Source: Alteromonas sp. RKMC-009
GTDB lineage: Bacteria; Pseudomonadota; Gammaproteobacteria; Enterobacterales; Alteromonadaceae
Assembly (NCBI RefSeq): GCF_003584565.2
Contig: NZ_CP031010.1
Coordinates: forward strand, 4,154,001-4,218,000
DNA length: 64,000 bases
Direction: 5' to 3'
In this document: positions 35,015 through 46,112 of the stretch, piece by piece
How the letters are laid out: the number at the start of each line of letters is the position of its first letter
How positions within the stretch are numbered: position 1 is the first letter of the stretch
Translations under genes and position numbers: made by a program
The notes under the pieces: model-generated
The model's database searches: none
What the model was told of the DNA's origin: nothing
The model's input: the letters and a program-made list of their open reading frames with translations, nothing else

Positions 35015-35494
35015 TCAGTGATCATTACCATGATGATGGTGATGCATTGTTTCCGAAGCATTGACTACCGGCACTGTCACCTTCTGTTCAGACCCGTCGC
35101 TGAAATATAAGGTCATGGGAAAAGCTGAACCGGCTTCCAGTCCTGAGACTAACCCGGTCAGCATAAAATGCGTACCGCCGGATTGCATAGCCACAGACTC
35201 TCCGGGAGCGACGGTTACCCCGTCTTTCAACTGACGCATTTTCATCATCCCGTCCTGCATGACAGTAGAATGCATTTGCACCTGCGCGGCCAGATCTTCA
35301 CTGACACTGGCGCGGACAAGGGTAAGCGGCTGATCTGAGTGATTCGTGATTGTGGTGTAGACAGCGGCTGTTTCAGCCATCGGAAAGGTTGCTCTTGCCT
35401 GCGTGTTTGTCAGTTCAAACTGTGATGCCGCAGACGCTGCAGAAGTTAACAACAATGCCAGTAAAGAGACTGACAGTCTGAAAAGCACAGACAC
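35015..35494 (-). CDS. PCu(A)C periplasmic copper chaperone
   Basis: The 159-residue protein has a signal peptide (LSVSLLALLLTSAASA) and a PCu(A)C domain with the copper ligands in order: Met38-like position, QMHSTVMQDGMMKMR, and THFMLTGL. Such proteins deliver Cu(I) to cytochrome oxidase in the periplasm. The C-terminus adds a natural five-histidine stretch followed by GNDH, a likely extra metal-binding tail. It stands alone, with no SCO gene beside it. Confidence 0.88.
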   Translation of the reverse strand: MSVLFRLSVSLLALLLTSAASAASQFELTNTQARATFPMAETAAVYTTITNHSDQPLTLVRASVSEDLAAQVQMHSTVMQDGMMKMRQLKDGVTVAPGESVAMQSGGTHFMLTGLVSGLEAGSAFPMTLYFSDGSEQKVTVPVVNASETMHHHHHGNDH

Positions 35495-35615
35495 GTTTTC
35501 GCTCCGGTGAAAGACGTTGGTTTAACACCATCTTAGGAGAGATAACCTGATTTAGGAAGTGTGCAGTTTGATTTACTGCAAGAAAACGAAGAATTTTCAG
35601 CGGATGCAGAGAGAA

Positions 35616-35691
<76 letters not shown>

Positions 35692-35751
35692 ACACTCTCT
35701 AAAGCTTGCTGCGAACAGCGGATGCGTATTCTAGCGACAGAATTATTTCTG

Positions 35752-36897
35752 TCAAGACTCTATCTGCTTAAGTTTACGCGCTTCTTTTCCCAGTTTAGGG
35801 AAATACTCTGACGGTACATACTGGCCAAGCTCTTCAAGCTTACTTCCCAGTTCAGCATAGGTTGCTGCCGTCACGTTAATATGACCCATTTTGCGCTTTT
35901 CACGGACGGTTTTACCGTACCAGTGCAAATGACAGCCGGCTATCTTCAACAGATCACGGGAAAAGCTGCTGCAGCCAATAATGTTAACCATGGCGCTGGG
36001 CCCGCGGGCTTCTGTATCCCCTAACGGTAAACCGGTGACTGCGCGCAGATGATTTTCAAACTGACTGGTGTCGCTGCCGCTCATCGACCAGTGGCCGGAG
36101 TTGTGTACCCGCGGCGCCAGTTCATTGACCAGCAGTTCGTCTCCGCACTGGAACATTTCCACCGCCAGCACGCCAACATAGTTCATGCCTTCAGCCAGCA
36201 CGCGGAAAATTTCTCCGGCTTTTTTCTGCAACGCTTCAGAGACGAACGGAGCCGGTGCCACAGACACATGCAGCTGCCCCTGGTGGTGCAGGTTCTCAGC
36301 CAGAGGGTACACCTTGATGTCACCGTCTTTATCCCGCACGCCAACCAGCGACAATTCGCGATCAAAGTTCACCATGGCTTCAACCACCAGTGGCACTTTT
36401 TTAAGATCAAGATTGCTCAGCGCCTGTTTAATTTCGGGAAGTTGCTCTTCGCTCATTAAACGCCACTGGCCATAACCGTCGTAACCGTCACGGCTGGCTT
36501 TGATGATCAGCTTATCGCCCAGTGCCGATACGCAATCTTCCAGCTCGTCGATATACGTGACTACCTGATGGGCTGCATTGGGTACATTCAGCGCATCAAG
36601 CAAACGCTTTTCTCTGACACGATCTGCACCGACCAGGATGGCATTCATGGACGGATAGAGTTTTTCTGTTTTGCTGGCCTGTTCGAGCAGCCTTTCCGGC
36701 ACGTGCTCAAATTCAACTGTCAGGGCGTCTGAAGACTCTATGGCCTGCGCCAGACTGATATCCAGCGGACGCTTGCTGACAGGGTGTACAACCGTGTCAT
36801 TACTGACTTCAACAGCCTGCACTTCAATACCCAGCGGACAGCCCGCAAGATACATCATTTGCGCAAGTTGACCTGCGCCGTACACCAATACTCTCAT
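35752..36897 (-). CDS. purK: 5-(carboxyamino)imidazole ribonucleotide synthase
   Basis: PurK carboxylates AIR at N5 using ATP and bicarbonate. The 381-residue protein has the ATP-grasp layout: N-terminal [28 protein letters not shown] as the glycine-rich ATP loop, [17 protein letters not shown], and [15 protein letters not shown]. It overlaps purE by the ATGA start-stop, so the two successive enzymes are translationally coupled. Confidence 0.96.
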   Translation of the reverse strand: MRVLVYGAGQLAQMMYLAGCPLGIEVQAVEVSNDTVVHPVSKRPLDISLAQAIESSDALTVEFEHVPERLLEQASKTEKLYPSMNAILVGADRVREKRLLDALNVPNAAHQVVTYIDELEDCVSALGDKLIIKASRDGYDGYGQWRLMSEEQLPEIKQALSNLDLKKVPLVVEAMVNFDRELSLVGVRDKDGDIKVYPLAENLHHQGQLHVSVAPAPFVSEALQKKAGEIFRVLAEGMNYVGVLAVEMFQCGDELLVNELAPRVHNSGHWSMSGSDTSQFENHLRAVTGLPLGDTEARGPSAMVNIIGCSSFSRDLLKIAGCHLHWYGKTVREKRKMGHINVTAATYAELGSKLEELGQYVPSEYFPKLGKEARKLKQIES

Positions 36898-37385
36898 TCA
36901 TCAAGCTCCAGATTACCGTTGCTCAGTACTGTATCTGTTTGTGTTTTTCTGAATGCAATAACAGCGTCCCGTACCGCTTCGTCCTGCAACGCCACAACCT
37001 GAGCAGCAAGCAAACCGGCGTTAGCGGCACCGGCGTCACCAATTGCCAGCGTGCCTACAGCAACACCTTTAGGCATTTGTACGATGGATAGCAAAGAATC
37101 AATACCGTTCAGCGCTTTCGATTTCACGGGGCAGCCAAAAACAGGCAGATGGGTATGGGCAGCAATCATGCCGGGCAAATGCGCGGCTCCGCCGGCGCCG
37201 GCAATAATACAGCTGAAACCTTCGTCATGTGCAGTTTCGGCAAATTCCACCAGCAGATTAGGTGTACGGTGGGCAGAGACCACCTTTGCTTCAAATTCCA
37301 CTCCGAACGATTTAAGCATCTTCGCCGCGTTTTGCATTGTCGGCCAATCAGACGTAGACCCCATGACAATAGCAACTTTAGCCAT
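36894..37385 (-). CDS. purE: N5-CAIR mutase
   Basis: The 163-residue class I PurE moves the carboxyl group of N5-CAIR to C4. [12 protein letters not shown] at the start, [16 protein letters not shown] and the loop [16 protein letters not shown] form the active site of the octamer. The ATG at 37385 is chosen for the GGGGAG upstream. First gene of the purE-purK unit. Confidence 0.96.
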   Translation of the reverse strand: MAKVAIVMGSTSDWPTMQNAAKMLKSFGVEFEAKVVSAHRTPNLLVEFAETAHDEGFSCIIAGAGGAAHLPGMIAAHTHLPVFGCPVKSKALNGIDSLLSIVQMPKGVAVGTLAIGDAGAANAGLLAAQVVALQDEAVRDAVIAFRKTQTDTVLSNGNLELDE

Positions 37386-37594
37386 CGTGTGACTCCCCAT
37401 GGTTTGAGACGTTGGTAAGACCCGCTGTTTGATGTGAAATTAATCAGGCGGATCAGAAAGCACGCGATTTTAGCATAAAATCTGATAATACCCACATTAC
37501 CTGCGATGATAAGACTGTAATAAATAGATCCTTCGTTATATTTTATTACTATCAATAGTGAATTATTTATATTTGCATGAACCAGGGAGTCTTT

Positions 37595-38473
37595 ATGCAA
37601 TCTTTGACATTTCGTCTTCTGGAGGTCTTCCAGAGCATTGTCGATCACGGTTCTATCACTGCGGCATCCTCGGCGCTTTCTCTTTCTCAGCCCACCGTAT
37701 CGTTACAACTCAAAAAGTTGTCCGGCATTGTAGGCATGCCGTTATTCGAACAGACATACGGCCAGTTGAAAATGACAGAAGCCGGAGAAGCCGTTTATCA
37801 GTGTGCACAGGAAGTGCTGGGCTCTCAGTCCAGACTGGAAAGTCAGATCCATGCGTTGAAAGGGGTGGAAATCGGTACCCTGAAGCTGGCAGTCGTAACG
37901 ACAGCTAAATATGTGGTTCCGCCCATTTTAAGCCCGTTCTGCCGGCAACACCCTAATATTGAAGTGCGTTTCACGGTGGGCAACCGCGCGGACATTATTG
38001 AGCGCATGCGCCACAACCGGGATGACGTGTACATTTTCAGTCAGCCGCCCCAGGACGACAATCTGATCTGTACGCCATTTTTACAAAACAAGCTGGTTGT
38101 TATCGCGCCGCCTGATTATGACGGCCCGGATAACTGTGATCTAAAAGACCTCATCAATCATAAATTCTTACTACGGGAATACGGCAGCGGTACGCGTCGG
38201 GCAATCCAGGATTACACTGACAACAAAGGGTTGGTGTTCCGGAATTCCATGATTATTGAAAGTAACGAAGCGATTCGTCTTGCGGTCACATCGGGGCTGG
38301 GTCTGGCGATTCTGTCCGAACACACTCTGGCGCACACGCCGCCGGACAGTGTGAGGATCCTCAACATCAATGATTTCCCGCTAGTAAACCACTGGCAGGC
38401 AGTGACCGTAAAACACCGTCAGATAAGCCTGGCAGCTCAGGCTTTTCAGAAGGCTTTATTAAACGTGGAGTAA
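37595..38473 (+). CDS. LysR-family transcriptional regulator
   Basis: The 292-residue protein starts at the ATG at 37595, right after GGGAG; an ATG 18 bases upstream covers this ribosome site and is less likely. The winged helix-turn-helix is LLEVFQSIVDHGSITAASSA with LSLSQPTVSLQLKKLS, followed by two periplasmic-binding-like effector subdomains. It resembles the CbbR/YeiE type more than NhaR. It ends four bases before nhaA, so both may be on one transcript and it may respond to sodium or pH. Confidence 0.85.
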   Translation: MQSLTFRLLEVFQSIVDHGSITAASSALSLSQPTVSLQLKKLSGIVGMPLFEQTYGQLKMTEAGEAVYQCAQEVLGSQSRLESQIHALKGVEIGTLKLAVVTTAKYVVPPILSPFCRQHPNIEVRFTVGNRADIIERMRHNRDDVYIFSQPPQDDNLICTPFLQNKLVVIAPPDYDGPDNCDLKDLINHKFLLREYGSGTRRAIQDYTDNKGLVFRNSMIIESNEAIRLAVTSGLGLAILSEHTLAHTPPDSVRILNINDFPLVNHWQAVTVKHRQISLAAQAFQKALLNVE

Positions 38474-38477
38474 TCAC

Positions 38478-39716
38478 ATGGCAAAAACGGGCGTAGAGAA
38501 TGTCCTTGAAGAAATTGTTTCTGATGTACAGTCATTTCTGAAAAGGGACGCGTCAGCAGGCATCATCCTGATGGGAGCAACCCTTCTCGCGCTTATCATT
38601 GCCAACACGCCGTTAAACGGCGTGTACAAAGATTTTCTTGATATGAAGGTGACGGTGGCCGCCGGCAGCTTCGAAATCGACAAAGCCCTGCTGCTGTGGA
38701 TTAACGATGGTCTGATGGCAGTATTCTTTTTCCATGTCGGGCTGGAACTGAAGCGGGCCGTGTGTGAAGGCGGCCTGTCTGATCCTAAAAATATTGTACT
38801 GCCGGCTGCCGGTGCTGTAGGCGGCATGATTATACCGGTGGCCATATACCTTGCGCTGACCTTTGGTGCTGAAAATGCCATGGAAGGATGGGCCATTCCG
38901 GCCGCCACAGACATCGCCTTTGCACTGGGCATCATGGCACTGCTCGGCAGCAGAGTACCCGCCAGTTTAAAAATATTCCTGGTCACGCTGGCCATCATTG
39001 ATGACATCGGTGCCATTGTCATCATCGCCCTTTTCTACACGGACAATATTTCTTTATCAGCATTAATTGTAGCGGCTGTATGTTTACCCGTACTCTTCTG
39101 GATGAACCGCCGCAACGTTACCGACATTCCCCCTTATGTATTAATCGGTCTGGTGCTGTGGGCTGCCATGCTTAAATCCGGCGTGCATGCCACCCTCGCC
39201 GGTGTTGTTCTGGCTGCATTTATCCCGATGCGCGATAAAAAAGACCCGGAATATTCACCGGTCATTCATCTGGAGCACAGCCTGAACAGCAGTGTCAGTT
39301 TTGTCATCCTGCCCCTTTTCGCCTTTGCGAACGCCGGCATTAACTTTAACGAGATGGAAGCAGACGCACTGACGCATCCGGTAACCCTGGGGGTATTTTT
39401 TGGTCTGGTTACCGGTAAGCAGCTTGGCGTGTTCTTATTTTCATGGCTGTCGGTGAAAATGAAGTTTGCCAAACTGCCGGAAGATTTGTCATTCAGACAT
39501 ATTTACGGCTGTGCCCTGTTATGTGGCGTCGGCTTTACCATGAGTCTGTTTATCGGTTCGCTGGCATTCGGCGGCTCAGAAAAAGCCTTTGATGAACGTC
39601 TGGGCATACTGGCGGGTTCACTGGTATCCGGTCTGCTTGGCTACCTGGCCCTGCGCTTTATTGGTAACCCGAATCAGAAATCAGCCAAAGATGTTCAGCC
39701 GCCGGTTGAGCCGTAG
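38478..39716 (+). CDS. nhaA: Na+/H+ antiporter NhaA
   Basis: The 412-residue protein has 12 predicted helices and the NhaA signatures: [46 protein letters not shown] with the conserved Asp, and [17 protein letters not shown] with the Asp pair that binds Na+ and H+. [15 protein letters not shown] marks the late helices. It expels sodium from the cytosol in exchange for protons. Its last 22 bases overlap the end of the convergent histidine kinase gene. Confidence 0.96.
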   Translation: MAKTGVENVLEEIVSDVQSFLKRDASAGIILMGATLLALIIANTPLNGVYKDFLDMKVTVAAGSFEIDKALLLWINDGLMAVFFFHVGLELKRAVCEGGLSDPKNIVLPAAGAVGGMIIPVAIYLALTFGAENAMEGWAIPAATDIAFALGIMALLGSRVPASLKIFLVTLAIIDDIGAIVIIALFYTDNISLSALIVAAVCLPVLFWMNRRNVTDIPPYVLIGLVLWAAMLKSGVHATLAGVVLAAFIPMRDKKDPEYSPVIHLEHSLNSSVSFVILPLFAFANAGINFNEMEADALTHPVTLGVFFGLVTGKQLGVFLFSWLSVKMKFAKLPEDLSFRHIYGCALLCGVGFTMSLFIGSLAFGGSEKAFDERLGILAGSLVSGLLGYLALRFIGNPNQKSAKDVQPPVEP

Positions 39717-42496
39717 TGCGTTTTCCAGGTTTGCGCCAGCATGCTGAGTAATTGCCGGCGCTTAACCGGCTTACTCAGATAAGCATTCATACCGGCAGCC
39801 AGACAGGCCCGCTGATCATCCACAAAGGCATTGGCTGTCAGCGCAATCACGGGAATGCCCGCTTTCTCTGACTCAAGCCCGCGGATAACACGGGTTGCTT
39901 CGAACCCGTCCATTTCCGGCATCTGGCAATCCATCAACACAATGTGAAAATGCATCTGACGCACCGCCGCCACGGCCTGTTTACCGTTGGCCACACGTAC
40001 GCAGCGGATCCCTTTGTTTTTCAGCATATCCACTACGATGTGGGCGTTAATATCGTTATCTTCTACCACCAGCACTTTCAGATTATCCGGAATAAACGCA
40101 TCCGGCTCACTCTCTGCCTCAGGCTCCGCTTCAGCGATGTCAAAGGGAAGGGTAACGGTAAAGCTGGTGCCTTCACCGGGTTCTGAAGCAACCTCGATGG
40201 TTCCGTCCATCAGTTCAACCAGCTTTCTGGTGATGGGTAAGCCTAGACCCGTACCACCATAAAGACGGGTTGTAGACGCATCTGCCTGAGCAAACTGTTC
40301 GAAGATATGTTCCAGTTTTTCAGGTGCGATCCCGGTGCCGGTATCCTTAACGGTGAGTGTCAGTAGCCCGTTTTCAAAGCCGGCGAGAACGGTGATTTCC
40401 CCTTCTGTAGTAAATTTCACCGCATTGCTCAGCAGGTTATTCAGCACCTGACTCAGCTTACCCATGTCACCACATAACATTTCGGGAAGTGGCGTAAGGT
40501 AGGTCATTGATGAAGTCACACCATTATTAATGGCAGCATCCTGGTGAAGATGAAATGATGCTTCCAGCACTTTTTGCAATGAAAAATTCACCGACTCGGT
40601 TTGCATTTTGCCGGCCTCAATTTTCGACCAGTCGAGAATGCTGTCGAGGATCATCAACAAATTGGAGGCAGACTGGGCAATCATGCCAATGCGCCTTGCT
40701 GCGCCCCGCGGTAAGTCATCTTCCAAAAGATTATCGCAGGAGCCGATGATACCGTTCATCGGTGTACGGATTTCATGTGACATGTTGGCAAGAAACTGAG
40801 ATTTCGCCACATTTGCAGCTTCCGCCTGTTTCACCGCAGCTTCCAGGTGCAGGGTCTTTTCCTCGACCCGTGAAGCCAGTGTCCGGTTCAGTTCTGCCAG
40901 TTCCAGGTTGAGCTTTCGCTGGGATTCCCGCGAGCGTTCTAAATCATCAAAGGCATCGAACAGCCGCCGTTGCATGGAATCAAACGCTGACTCCAGACTT
41001 CGTAATTCTGTTACCGGCAAACTCTCAGAGGGGACGATTCCCTGGCCCCGGTTATTAGGGTCAAAGGCTTCAAGCTGGCCGATAAGTTTTTTAAGGGGGC
41101 GGTTAACAACTGAAGCCAGGGTGAAGCCGGCCAGTAAACCGGTAACGGCAAATACCGCCAGCAACTCGAGCACGGTAATCAGCGATGAGTTGGTGAGTTG
41201 CAAAAAGCGCTGCCAGCTGTAAAGAATACGCACGTGCCAGCCGCTGCCGTCTATCTGCACGCTTCTCACAAACCACGTTTCGTTATTAACCTTAGTCAAC
41301 GCATCGCATCCGGTGTCGCAATTGCCCAGAGGCGAAGGCATTAACGGCTGGGCACTAAGCACCTCTGAGCCATACACCAGCTTTCTTTCACTGTCTTCCA
41401 CCAGCAACATAAAGCCATTAATGTTACTGCTCTCGAAACGACTGAAAGATGACAGCGATAGCGACCCTTCCAGAATGCCGGTGACTTCACCGTCTGCTCC
41501 GGTTACCGGTGCGGATATGGCGACAATCGGGTCCTGCCCGAACCCCCGTCCGCGAAACGCATCTGACAGATACGGTGTCCCGCTGGCGATTACCTGTGAG
41601 AAATATTCACGACCGGACACGTCAAGCATGCCTGCATCAGTAGCTTTCGCTAGCAGCGTTTCAGGCCATGCATGGGTAATTTTACCCTGCGCGTCTGCCG
41701 TCAGAAAGGTAAGAAAAGCCGGACTGGATTCAGCCAGCCCGCTCAGTAAACGATCGGTTTGCACTGCGTCGGGTTGTGTAGCACCGGGCATGGCAGAGAG
41801 CGTACCGGCAGCGAAATTAATTGCCCGCTGATGGGTGTCGAGAAAATCTTTTACCTGCCCGGACAAAACATGAAGCCGCTGAGCCATATAAAGCTCTATC
41901 TGACTTTTCTGACGCTGCTGATATTGATGGATAAACGAATAGCTGACGCACAGCACAGCCAGAAAGAACAATGCGCTGAAGCAATATGCCAGCAGATATT
42001 TAAAATTAATGTCTTTTTTAAATGTACCGGGATGCCAGGCCAGCCGGCTAAAAAGGTAAGCAAGGTGCGCTGATAACACCGAAGATAACAGGCAAAACCA
42101 GGTCACTGAAACGGTGGTAAACGCCGCGGTATTAAAGCCGTTTTGCTCACTCCATTGCTGAAAAGCGAGGATTAGTACCGCCAGCGAACTGTAAAACCCG
42201 ATGCCGGTTTTCAGTGGTTCGCAGGGCGATTGCCGCCTTCTGCAGAGTACTAAAACAAGAGGCAGTCCGGAGCAGAGGATAACAGGCAGTGTGATACCGT
42301 GAATAAACCACACCGGCGCCATAGCCAGAGCGATGCCCGGAACGGACAGCGCTGCAGGCATACGTAAAGCCATGAACACGGCAACAGGCAAACCGAATGC
42401 TGTTAAGCCGCCACTGATAAATGGCGGCGGTATCAGATTAAGGCCGGCACTGAACAGTACCAGCAATAACCACTTTACAGTTTCTGATGTGCGCAT
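39695..42496 (-). CDS. Hybrid sensor histidine kinase with Cache domain and receiver
   Basis: The 933-residue protein begins with a membrane domain of about six helices (residues 1-190), then a periplasmic Cache-type sensor ([37 protein letters not shown]), another helix and a HAMP-like linker with coiled coil. The kinase core has the H box [16 protein letters not shown] (His near 574), N box [21 protein letters not shown] and GGTGLGL. A receiver domain with phospho-Asp in [14 protein letters not shown] (near 855) ends the protein. Signal and partner regulator are unknown; no HPt or response regulator gene lies nearby. Confidence 0.9.
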   Translation of the reverse strand: MRTSETVKWLLLVLFSAGLNLIPPPFISGGLTAFGLPVAVFMALRMPAALSVPGIALAMAPVWFIHGITLPVILCSGLPLVLVLCRRRQSPCEPLKTGIGFYSSLAVLILAFQQWSEQNGFNTAAFTTVSVTWFCLLSSVLSAHLAYLFSRLAWHPGTFKKDINFKYLLAYCFSALFFLAVLCVSYSFIHQYQQRQKSQIELYMAQRLHVLSGQVKDFLDTHQRAINFAAGTLSAMPGATQPDAVQTDRLLSGLAESSPAFLTFLTADAQGKITHAWPETLLAKATDAGMLDVSGREYFSQVIASGTPYLSDAFRGRGFGQDPIVAISAPVTGADGEVTGILEGSLSLSSFSRFESSNINGFMLLVEDSERKLVYGSEVLSAQPLMPSPLGNCDTGCDALTKVNNETWFVRSVQIDGSGWHVRILYSWQRFLQLTNSSLITVLELLAVFAVTGLLAGFTLASVVNRPLKKLIGQLEAFDPNNRGQGIVPSESLPVTELRSLESAFDSMQRRLFDAFDDLERSRESQRKLNLELAELNRTLASRVEEKTLHLEAAVKQAEAANVAKSQFLANMSHEIRTPMNGIIGSCDNLLEDDLPRGAARRIGMIAQSASNLLMILDSILDWSKIEAGKMQTESVNFSLQKVLEASFHLHQDAAINNGVTSSMTYLTPLPEMLCGDMGKLSQVLNNLLSNAVKFTTEGEITVLAGFENGLLTLTVKDTGTGIAPEKLEHIFEQFAQADASTTRLYGGTGLGLPITRKLVELMDGTIEVASEPGEGTSFTVTLPFDIAEAEPEAESEPDAFIPDNLKVLVVEDNDINAHIVVDMLKNKGIRCVRVANGKQAVAAVRQMHFHIVLMDCQMPEMDGFEATRVIRGLESEKAGIPVIALTANAFVDDQRACLAAGMNAYLSKPVKRRQLLSMLAQTWKTHYGSTGG

Positions 42497-42534
42497 ACCG
42501 CATGAACTCTACGCATTAAGGGAAACTGAAAAGT

Positions 42535-43830
42535 TTAATCAGCCTTTGCCATGTAATCCAGTGTTAAATTGGTCAGCAATTTAACACCCAGCTTCATGCC
42601 CTTGTCATCGACGTAGAAATCCGGTGTGTGGTGAGCAGGAGAATCCGCTTCCGGCACATCAAGAGGCTTACCGCCAACCCAGAGGAAAAGACCGGGGATC
42701 TGTTCCTGATAGAACGAGAAGTCTTCTGCGCCGGTTACTGCTTTGGCCAGGACCGCGCCGTCTTTTCCGGCAGTACGCTGCAGCGTCGGCAACATGTCCA
42801 TCGTCAGTTCAGGATCGTTATAAGTAATGGGATAACTGTAATCCAGTGGCAGGGTCAGTTCAGCTTCAGCGCCCATGCTGTCAGCGATACCTTTAACCTT
42901 ACGCTCCATCGCTTCATAAACATGTTCACGGGCAGCTTTGTCTAATGTACGGATAGTACCGACCAGCTCCACTTCACGGGGAATAATATTCGAGCGGTTA
43001 CCACCATGAATGGCACCCACTGTCACTACAGCAGCATCATCAATCAGCTTGATTTCACGGGACACGATGGTTTGCAGTGACATAACCATTTGCGCCGCCG
43101 TTACAATGGGATCCACACTTTTCCAGGGATACGCACCGTGGGCCTGCTTACCGTGGATCACGATTTTGAACGGGTCAACTGCTGCCATAGCACCGCCCGG
43201 CTTGTAGCTGACTTTGTCGATGTCCAGATTCGAGCTGATATGCAGACCAAAAATCACGTCCACGTCAGGACTCTTCAACACGCCCTCTTTCACCATCACT
43301 TCAGCACCACCCAGTTCACCCGGAGGCGCACCTTCTTCAGCGGGCTGAAAAATGAATTTCACTTTACCGCGCAGCTCATCTTTCATTTCTGTCAGAATTT
43401 TTGCAGCGCCCATCAGCATGGCCATATGGGTGTCGTGACCGCAGGCGTGCATTACCGGTACTTCTTTACCGTTATACTCGCCTTTGGCTTTTGAACGCCA
43501 TGGCAGTTCGTTCTCTTCCGGCACCGGCAGGCCGTCCATATCTGCCCGCAGCGCGACCACGGGTCCGGGCTTGCCACTGTCAAGCACAGCCACCACACCG
43601 GTTTTGGCAACACCGGTTTCAACCTCCAGTCCAAGAGATTTCAGGTACTTTGCAACGTATTTTGCCGTTTCAAATTCGCGGTTCGATAACTCAGGATTTT
43701 CGTGCAGATGGTGGCGCCATTTGATCACTTCAGGCTCGATTTTATCTGCCATCGCAGCCACATCAGTTTGTGCTTGTGAAAATGAAGAAAACGCCAGCAT
43801 GACTGCGGCGGAGAGGAGTCGTGTGTGCAT
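42535..43830 (-). CDS. Exported M20 family amidohydrolase
   Basis: The 431-residue protein has a signal peptide (LLSAAVMLAFSSFSQAQ) and the M20D peptidase/aminoacylase layout: WRHHLHENPELSNREFETAK, VALRADMDGLPV, HACGHDTHMAMLMGAA with the metal His and Asp, FIFQPAEEGAPPGELGG with the catalytic Glu pair, and late VTGAEDFSFY. Members remove acyl groups from amino acids (hippurate, indole-acetyl and N-acetyl amino acids). A periplasmic site is inferred; substrate unknown. Confidence 0.88.
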   Translation of the reverse strand: MHTRLLSAAVMLAFSSFSQAQTDVAAMADKIEPEVIKWRHHLHENPELSNREFETAKYVAKYLKSLGLEVETGVAKTGVVAVLDSGKPGPVVALRADMDGLPVPEENELPWRSKAKGEYNGKEVPVMHACGHDTHMAMLMGAAKILTEMKDELRGKVKFIFQPAEEGAPPGELGGAEVMVKEGVLKSPDVDVIFGLHISSNLDIDKVSYKPGGAMAAVDPFKIVIHGKQAHGAYPWKSVDPIVTAAQMVMSLQTIVSREIKLIDDAAVVTVGAIHGGNRSNIIPREVELVGTIRTLDKAAREHVYEAMERKVKGIADSMGAEAELTLPLDYSYPITYNDPELTMDMLPTLQRTAGKDGAVLAKAVTGAEDFSFYQEQIPGLFLWVGGKPLDVPEADSPAHHTPDFYVDDKGMKLGVKLLTNLTLDYMAKAD

Positions 43831-43952
43831 GTTAATATTCCTTATTATAAGAATATTTACCCTATCTGAATCTGCACCAATTTAAAATCAGTTTTACAAC
43901 ACTCCCGCCGGTATGCGGCTGAGACGGGACAAACAACAAACAATGCGGAATC

Positions 43953-43981
43953 AAAAACGGCGCCATACAGACGCCGTTTTT
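43953..43981 (-). terminator. Terminator of rho
   Basis: Stem AAAAACGGCG / CGCCGTTTTT with a nine-base loop, T-runs on both strands; it lies 15 bases after the rho stop codon. Confidence 0.85.
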
Positions 43982-43996
43982 CGTATCCGGGAGGAT

Positions 43997-45262
43997 TTAG
44001 CTCTTCTGACGCTTCATCGCATCAAAGAACTCATCATTGGTTTTCGTCATCGACAGTTTGTTGATGAGGAATTCCATGGCGTCAACTTCAGACATTTCGT
44101 GAACAATCTTACGCAGGATCCACATTTTCTGCAGTTCGTCCTGGCTGGTCAGCAGCTCTTCACGACGGGTACCTGAGCGGTTGAAGTCGATAGCAGGGAA
44201 TACGCGTTTCTCTGCAATCTTACGGTTCAGGTGCAGTTCCATGTTACCTGTACCTTTAAACTCTTCGTAGATTACTTCGTCCATCTTAGAACCGGTATCA
44301 ATCAGCGCTGTAGCGATGATGGTCAGGCTGCCGCCTTCCTCAACGTTACGTGCCGCACCGAAGAAACGCTTAGGTTTATGCAGAGCGTTAGCATCCACAC
44401 CACCGGTCAGAACTTTACCGGACGAAGGAATAACGGTGTTGTATGCACGGGCCAGACGGGTGATAGAATCTAGGAGGATAACCACGTCTTTTTTGTGCTC
44501 AACCAGGCGCTTGGCTTTCTCGATAACCATTTCCGCAACCTGTACGTGACGGCTGGCCGGTTCATCGAAGGTTGATGCTACCACTTCACCACGAACCAGA
44601 CGGTGCATCTCGGTCACTTCTTCCGGACGCTCGTCAATCAGCAGAACCATCAGTTCACACTCAGGGTGGTTTGCAGCAATAGACTGCGCGATGTTTTGCA
44701 GTAACAGGGTTTTACCGGCTTTAGGCGGTGCAACGATGAGACCACGCTGACCTCTGCCGATTGGCGACGCCAGGTCCAGAACACGGGCTGTAATATCTTC
44801 AGACGAACCATTACCCCGTTCCATACGCAAACGGTCGGCTGCATGCAGAGGAGTTAAGTTTTCGAAGAGGATTTTATTACGGGAGTTTTCTGGCTTGTCG
44901 AAGTTAACTTCGCGGATTTTCAGGAGGGCAAAGTAGCGTTCACTATCTTTGGGTGGTCTGATTTTTCCTGAAATCGTATCACCGGTGCGAAGATTGAAAC
45001 GTCGAATCTGGCTGGGTGATACATAGATATCGTCGGGCCCGGCAAGATAAGAAGAATCTGCTGAGCGCAGGAAGCCAAAGCCGTCCTGCAAAATTTCGAG
45101 TACACCATCACCAAAAATGTCTTCACCGCCTTTGGCGTGATTTTTCAGGATTGAAAAGATGATGTCTTGTTTTCTGGCACGAGCCATGTTCTCCAGGCCC
45201 ATCTGTTCGGCCAGGGCAACCAACTCGCTAATTGGTTTATTCTTCAGTTCGGTTAAATTCAT
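43997..45262 (-). CDS. rho: Transcription termination factor Rho
   Basis: The 421-residue hexameric RNA helicase has its N-terminal helix bundle ([20 protein letters not shown]), a cold-shock-like RNA-binding domain with [20 protein letters not shown], Walker [16 protein letters not shown], Walker [17 protein letters not shown], the Q loop and the R loop. Length is that of E. coli Rho. Placed next to trxA in the classic gammaproteobacterial order. Confidence 0.98.
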   Translation of the reverse strand: MNLTELKNKPISELVALAEQMGLENMARARKQDIIFSILKNHAKGGEDIFGDGVLEILQDGFGFLRSADSSYLAGPDDIYVSPSQIRRFNLRTGDTISGKIRPPKDSERYFALLKIREVNFDKPENSRNKILFENLTPLHAADRLRMERGNGSSEDITARVLDLASPIGRGQRGLIVAPPKAGKTLLLQNIAQSIAANHPECELMVLLIDERPEEVTEMHRLVRGEVVASTFDEPASRHVQVAEMVIEKAKRLVEHKKDVVILLDSITRLARAYNTVIPSSGKVLTGGVDANALHKPKRFFGAARNVEEGGSLTIIATALIDTGSKMDEVIYEEFKGTGNMELHLNRKIAEKRVFPAIDFNRSGTRREELLTSQDELQKMWILRKIVHEMSEVDAMEFLINKLSMTKTNDEFFDAMKRQKS

Positions 45263-45629
45263 ACTGGTGGGTCTTTGTGCTTGGACTTCGCTTACGGGAC
45301 GTTAGCCCCTAAATTAAAAAAATAGTTGGAATAGATGTTTGTCCGGGTCGGACTTAAGCAGAACGCTGCTCGGTTTGAGCATATATCCGAACGTTAGCAC
45401 CTTAATTGAGGAGCGTCCACTTTTTTTGCCGCAATTGTTAAAAAAACTTTAATACCCGATATTTACTTTGCTCTAACCGGCACATACAGCAGCATCTGAC
45501 AGACAATGTTGTCACACGTTCAATAATGCGAAGGTTTAAATTGTCAGCTTATATAAGTGATAGCGGTAATATGCTGTTATGTCCATTACCGGTTGTTGAG
45601 ATGGATCAAATTGCAGAAGAACAGAGTAT
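45263..45629. promoter_or_regulatory. Long leader region upstream of rho
   Basis: About 370 bases without a believable gene separate rho from the trxA terminator. The rho promoter must be here, leaving a long leader; in E. coli the rho leader mediates autogenous attenuation. An inverted repeat GAACGCTGCTCGG / TTTGAGCATATATCCGAACG at 45361-45393 is weak. The short frame at 45526 has no ribosome site and runs through the trxA terminator. Confidence 0.45.
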
Positions 45630-45662
45630 AAAAAAACCTGCCGGCAGACCGGCAGGTTTTTC
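45630..45662 (-). terminator. Terminator of trxA
   Basis: Stem AAAAACCTGCCGG / CCGGCAGGTTTTT with a four-base loop, lying 24 bases after the trxA stop. T-runs on both strands. Confidence 0.92.
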
Positions 45663-45685
45663 TGATTCGGATGTTCCGTTAACGA

Positions 45686-46012
45686 TTAAAGGTTTTCGTT
45701 CAGGAACTCTGTCAGTTGAGTTTTTGACAATGCGCCAACTTTTGTAGCGGCAACATTACCGTTTTTAAACAGCAGTAAAGTTGGGATGCCACGAATGCCA
45801 TATTTTGGTGGCGTTTCATTATTTTCATCGACATTCAACTTACCAACTGTTAATTTGCCATCAAACTCGGTCGCAACTTCTTCGAGAATTGGTGCGATCA
45901 TTTTACAAGGGCCACACCACTCGGCCCAGAAGTCAACCAGCACAGGACCAGCAGCATTGATAACATCTGCTTCAAATTTGTCGTCTGTTAACTTGATAAT
46001 TTTGTCGCTCAT
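45686..46012 (-). CDS. trxA: Thioredoxin 1
   Basis: The 108-residue protein is a standard thioredoxin with active site [14 protein letters not shown] and cis-proline loop GIPTLLLF. The ATG at 46012 is chosen because GGAG lies just before it; an in-frame TTG four codons upstream is inside the ribosome site. It reduces disulfides in ribonucleotide reductase, methionine sulfoxide reductases and others. Confidence 0.97.
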   Translation of the reverse strand: MSDKIIKLTDDKFEADVINAAGPVLVDFWAEWCGPCKMIAPILEEVATEFDGKLTVGKLNVDENNETPPKYGIRGIPTLLLFKNGNVAATKVGALSKTQLTEFLNENL

Positions 46013-46112
46013 TCTTTTCTCCAATATTTGGTCTGCTGCTGATTTGTCTCAGCTTTACCATTAGTGTTATAAGAAACCGTTTTTTAATGCAAGCACAGAT
46101 AAGCTATAAGCT

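Noticed and set aside
38478..42496. NhaA and the convergent histidine kinase as a sodium-sensing pair
   Set aside because: They only share a 22-base overlap of their ends; convergent genes with overlapping stops are common and give no sign of joint function.
45526..45747. 73-codon plus-strand frame between rho and trxA
   Set aside because: It runs through the trxA terminator hairpin and into trxA antisense; no ribosome site.
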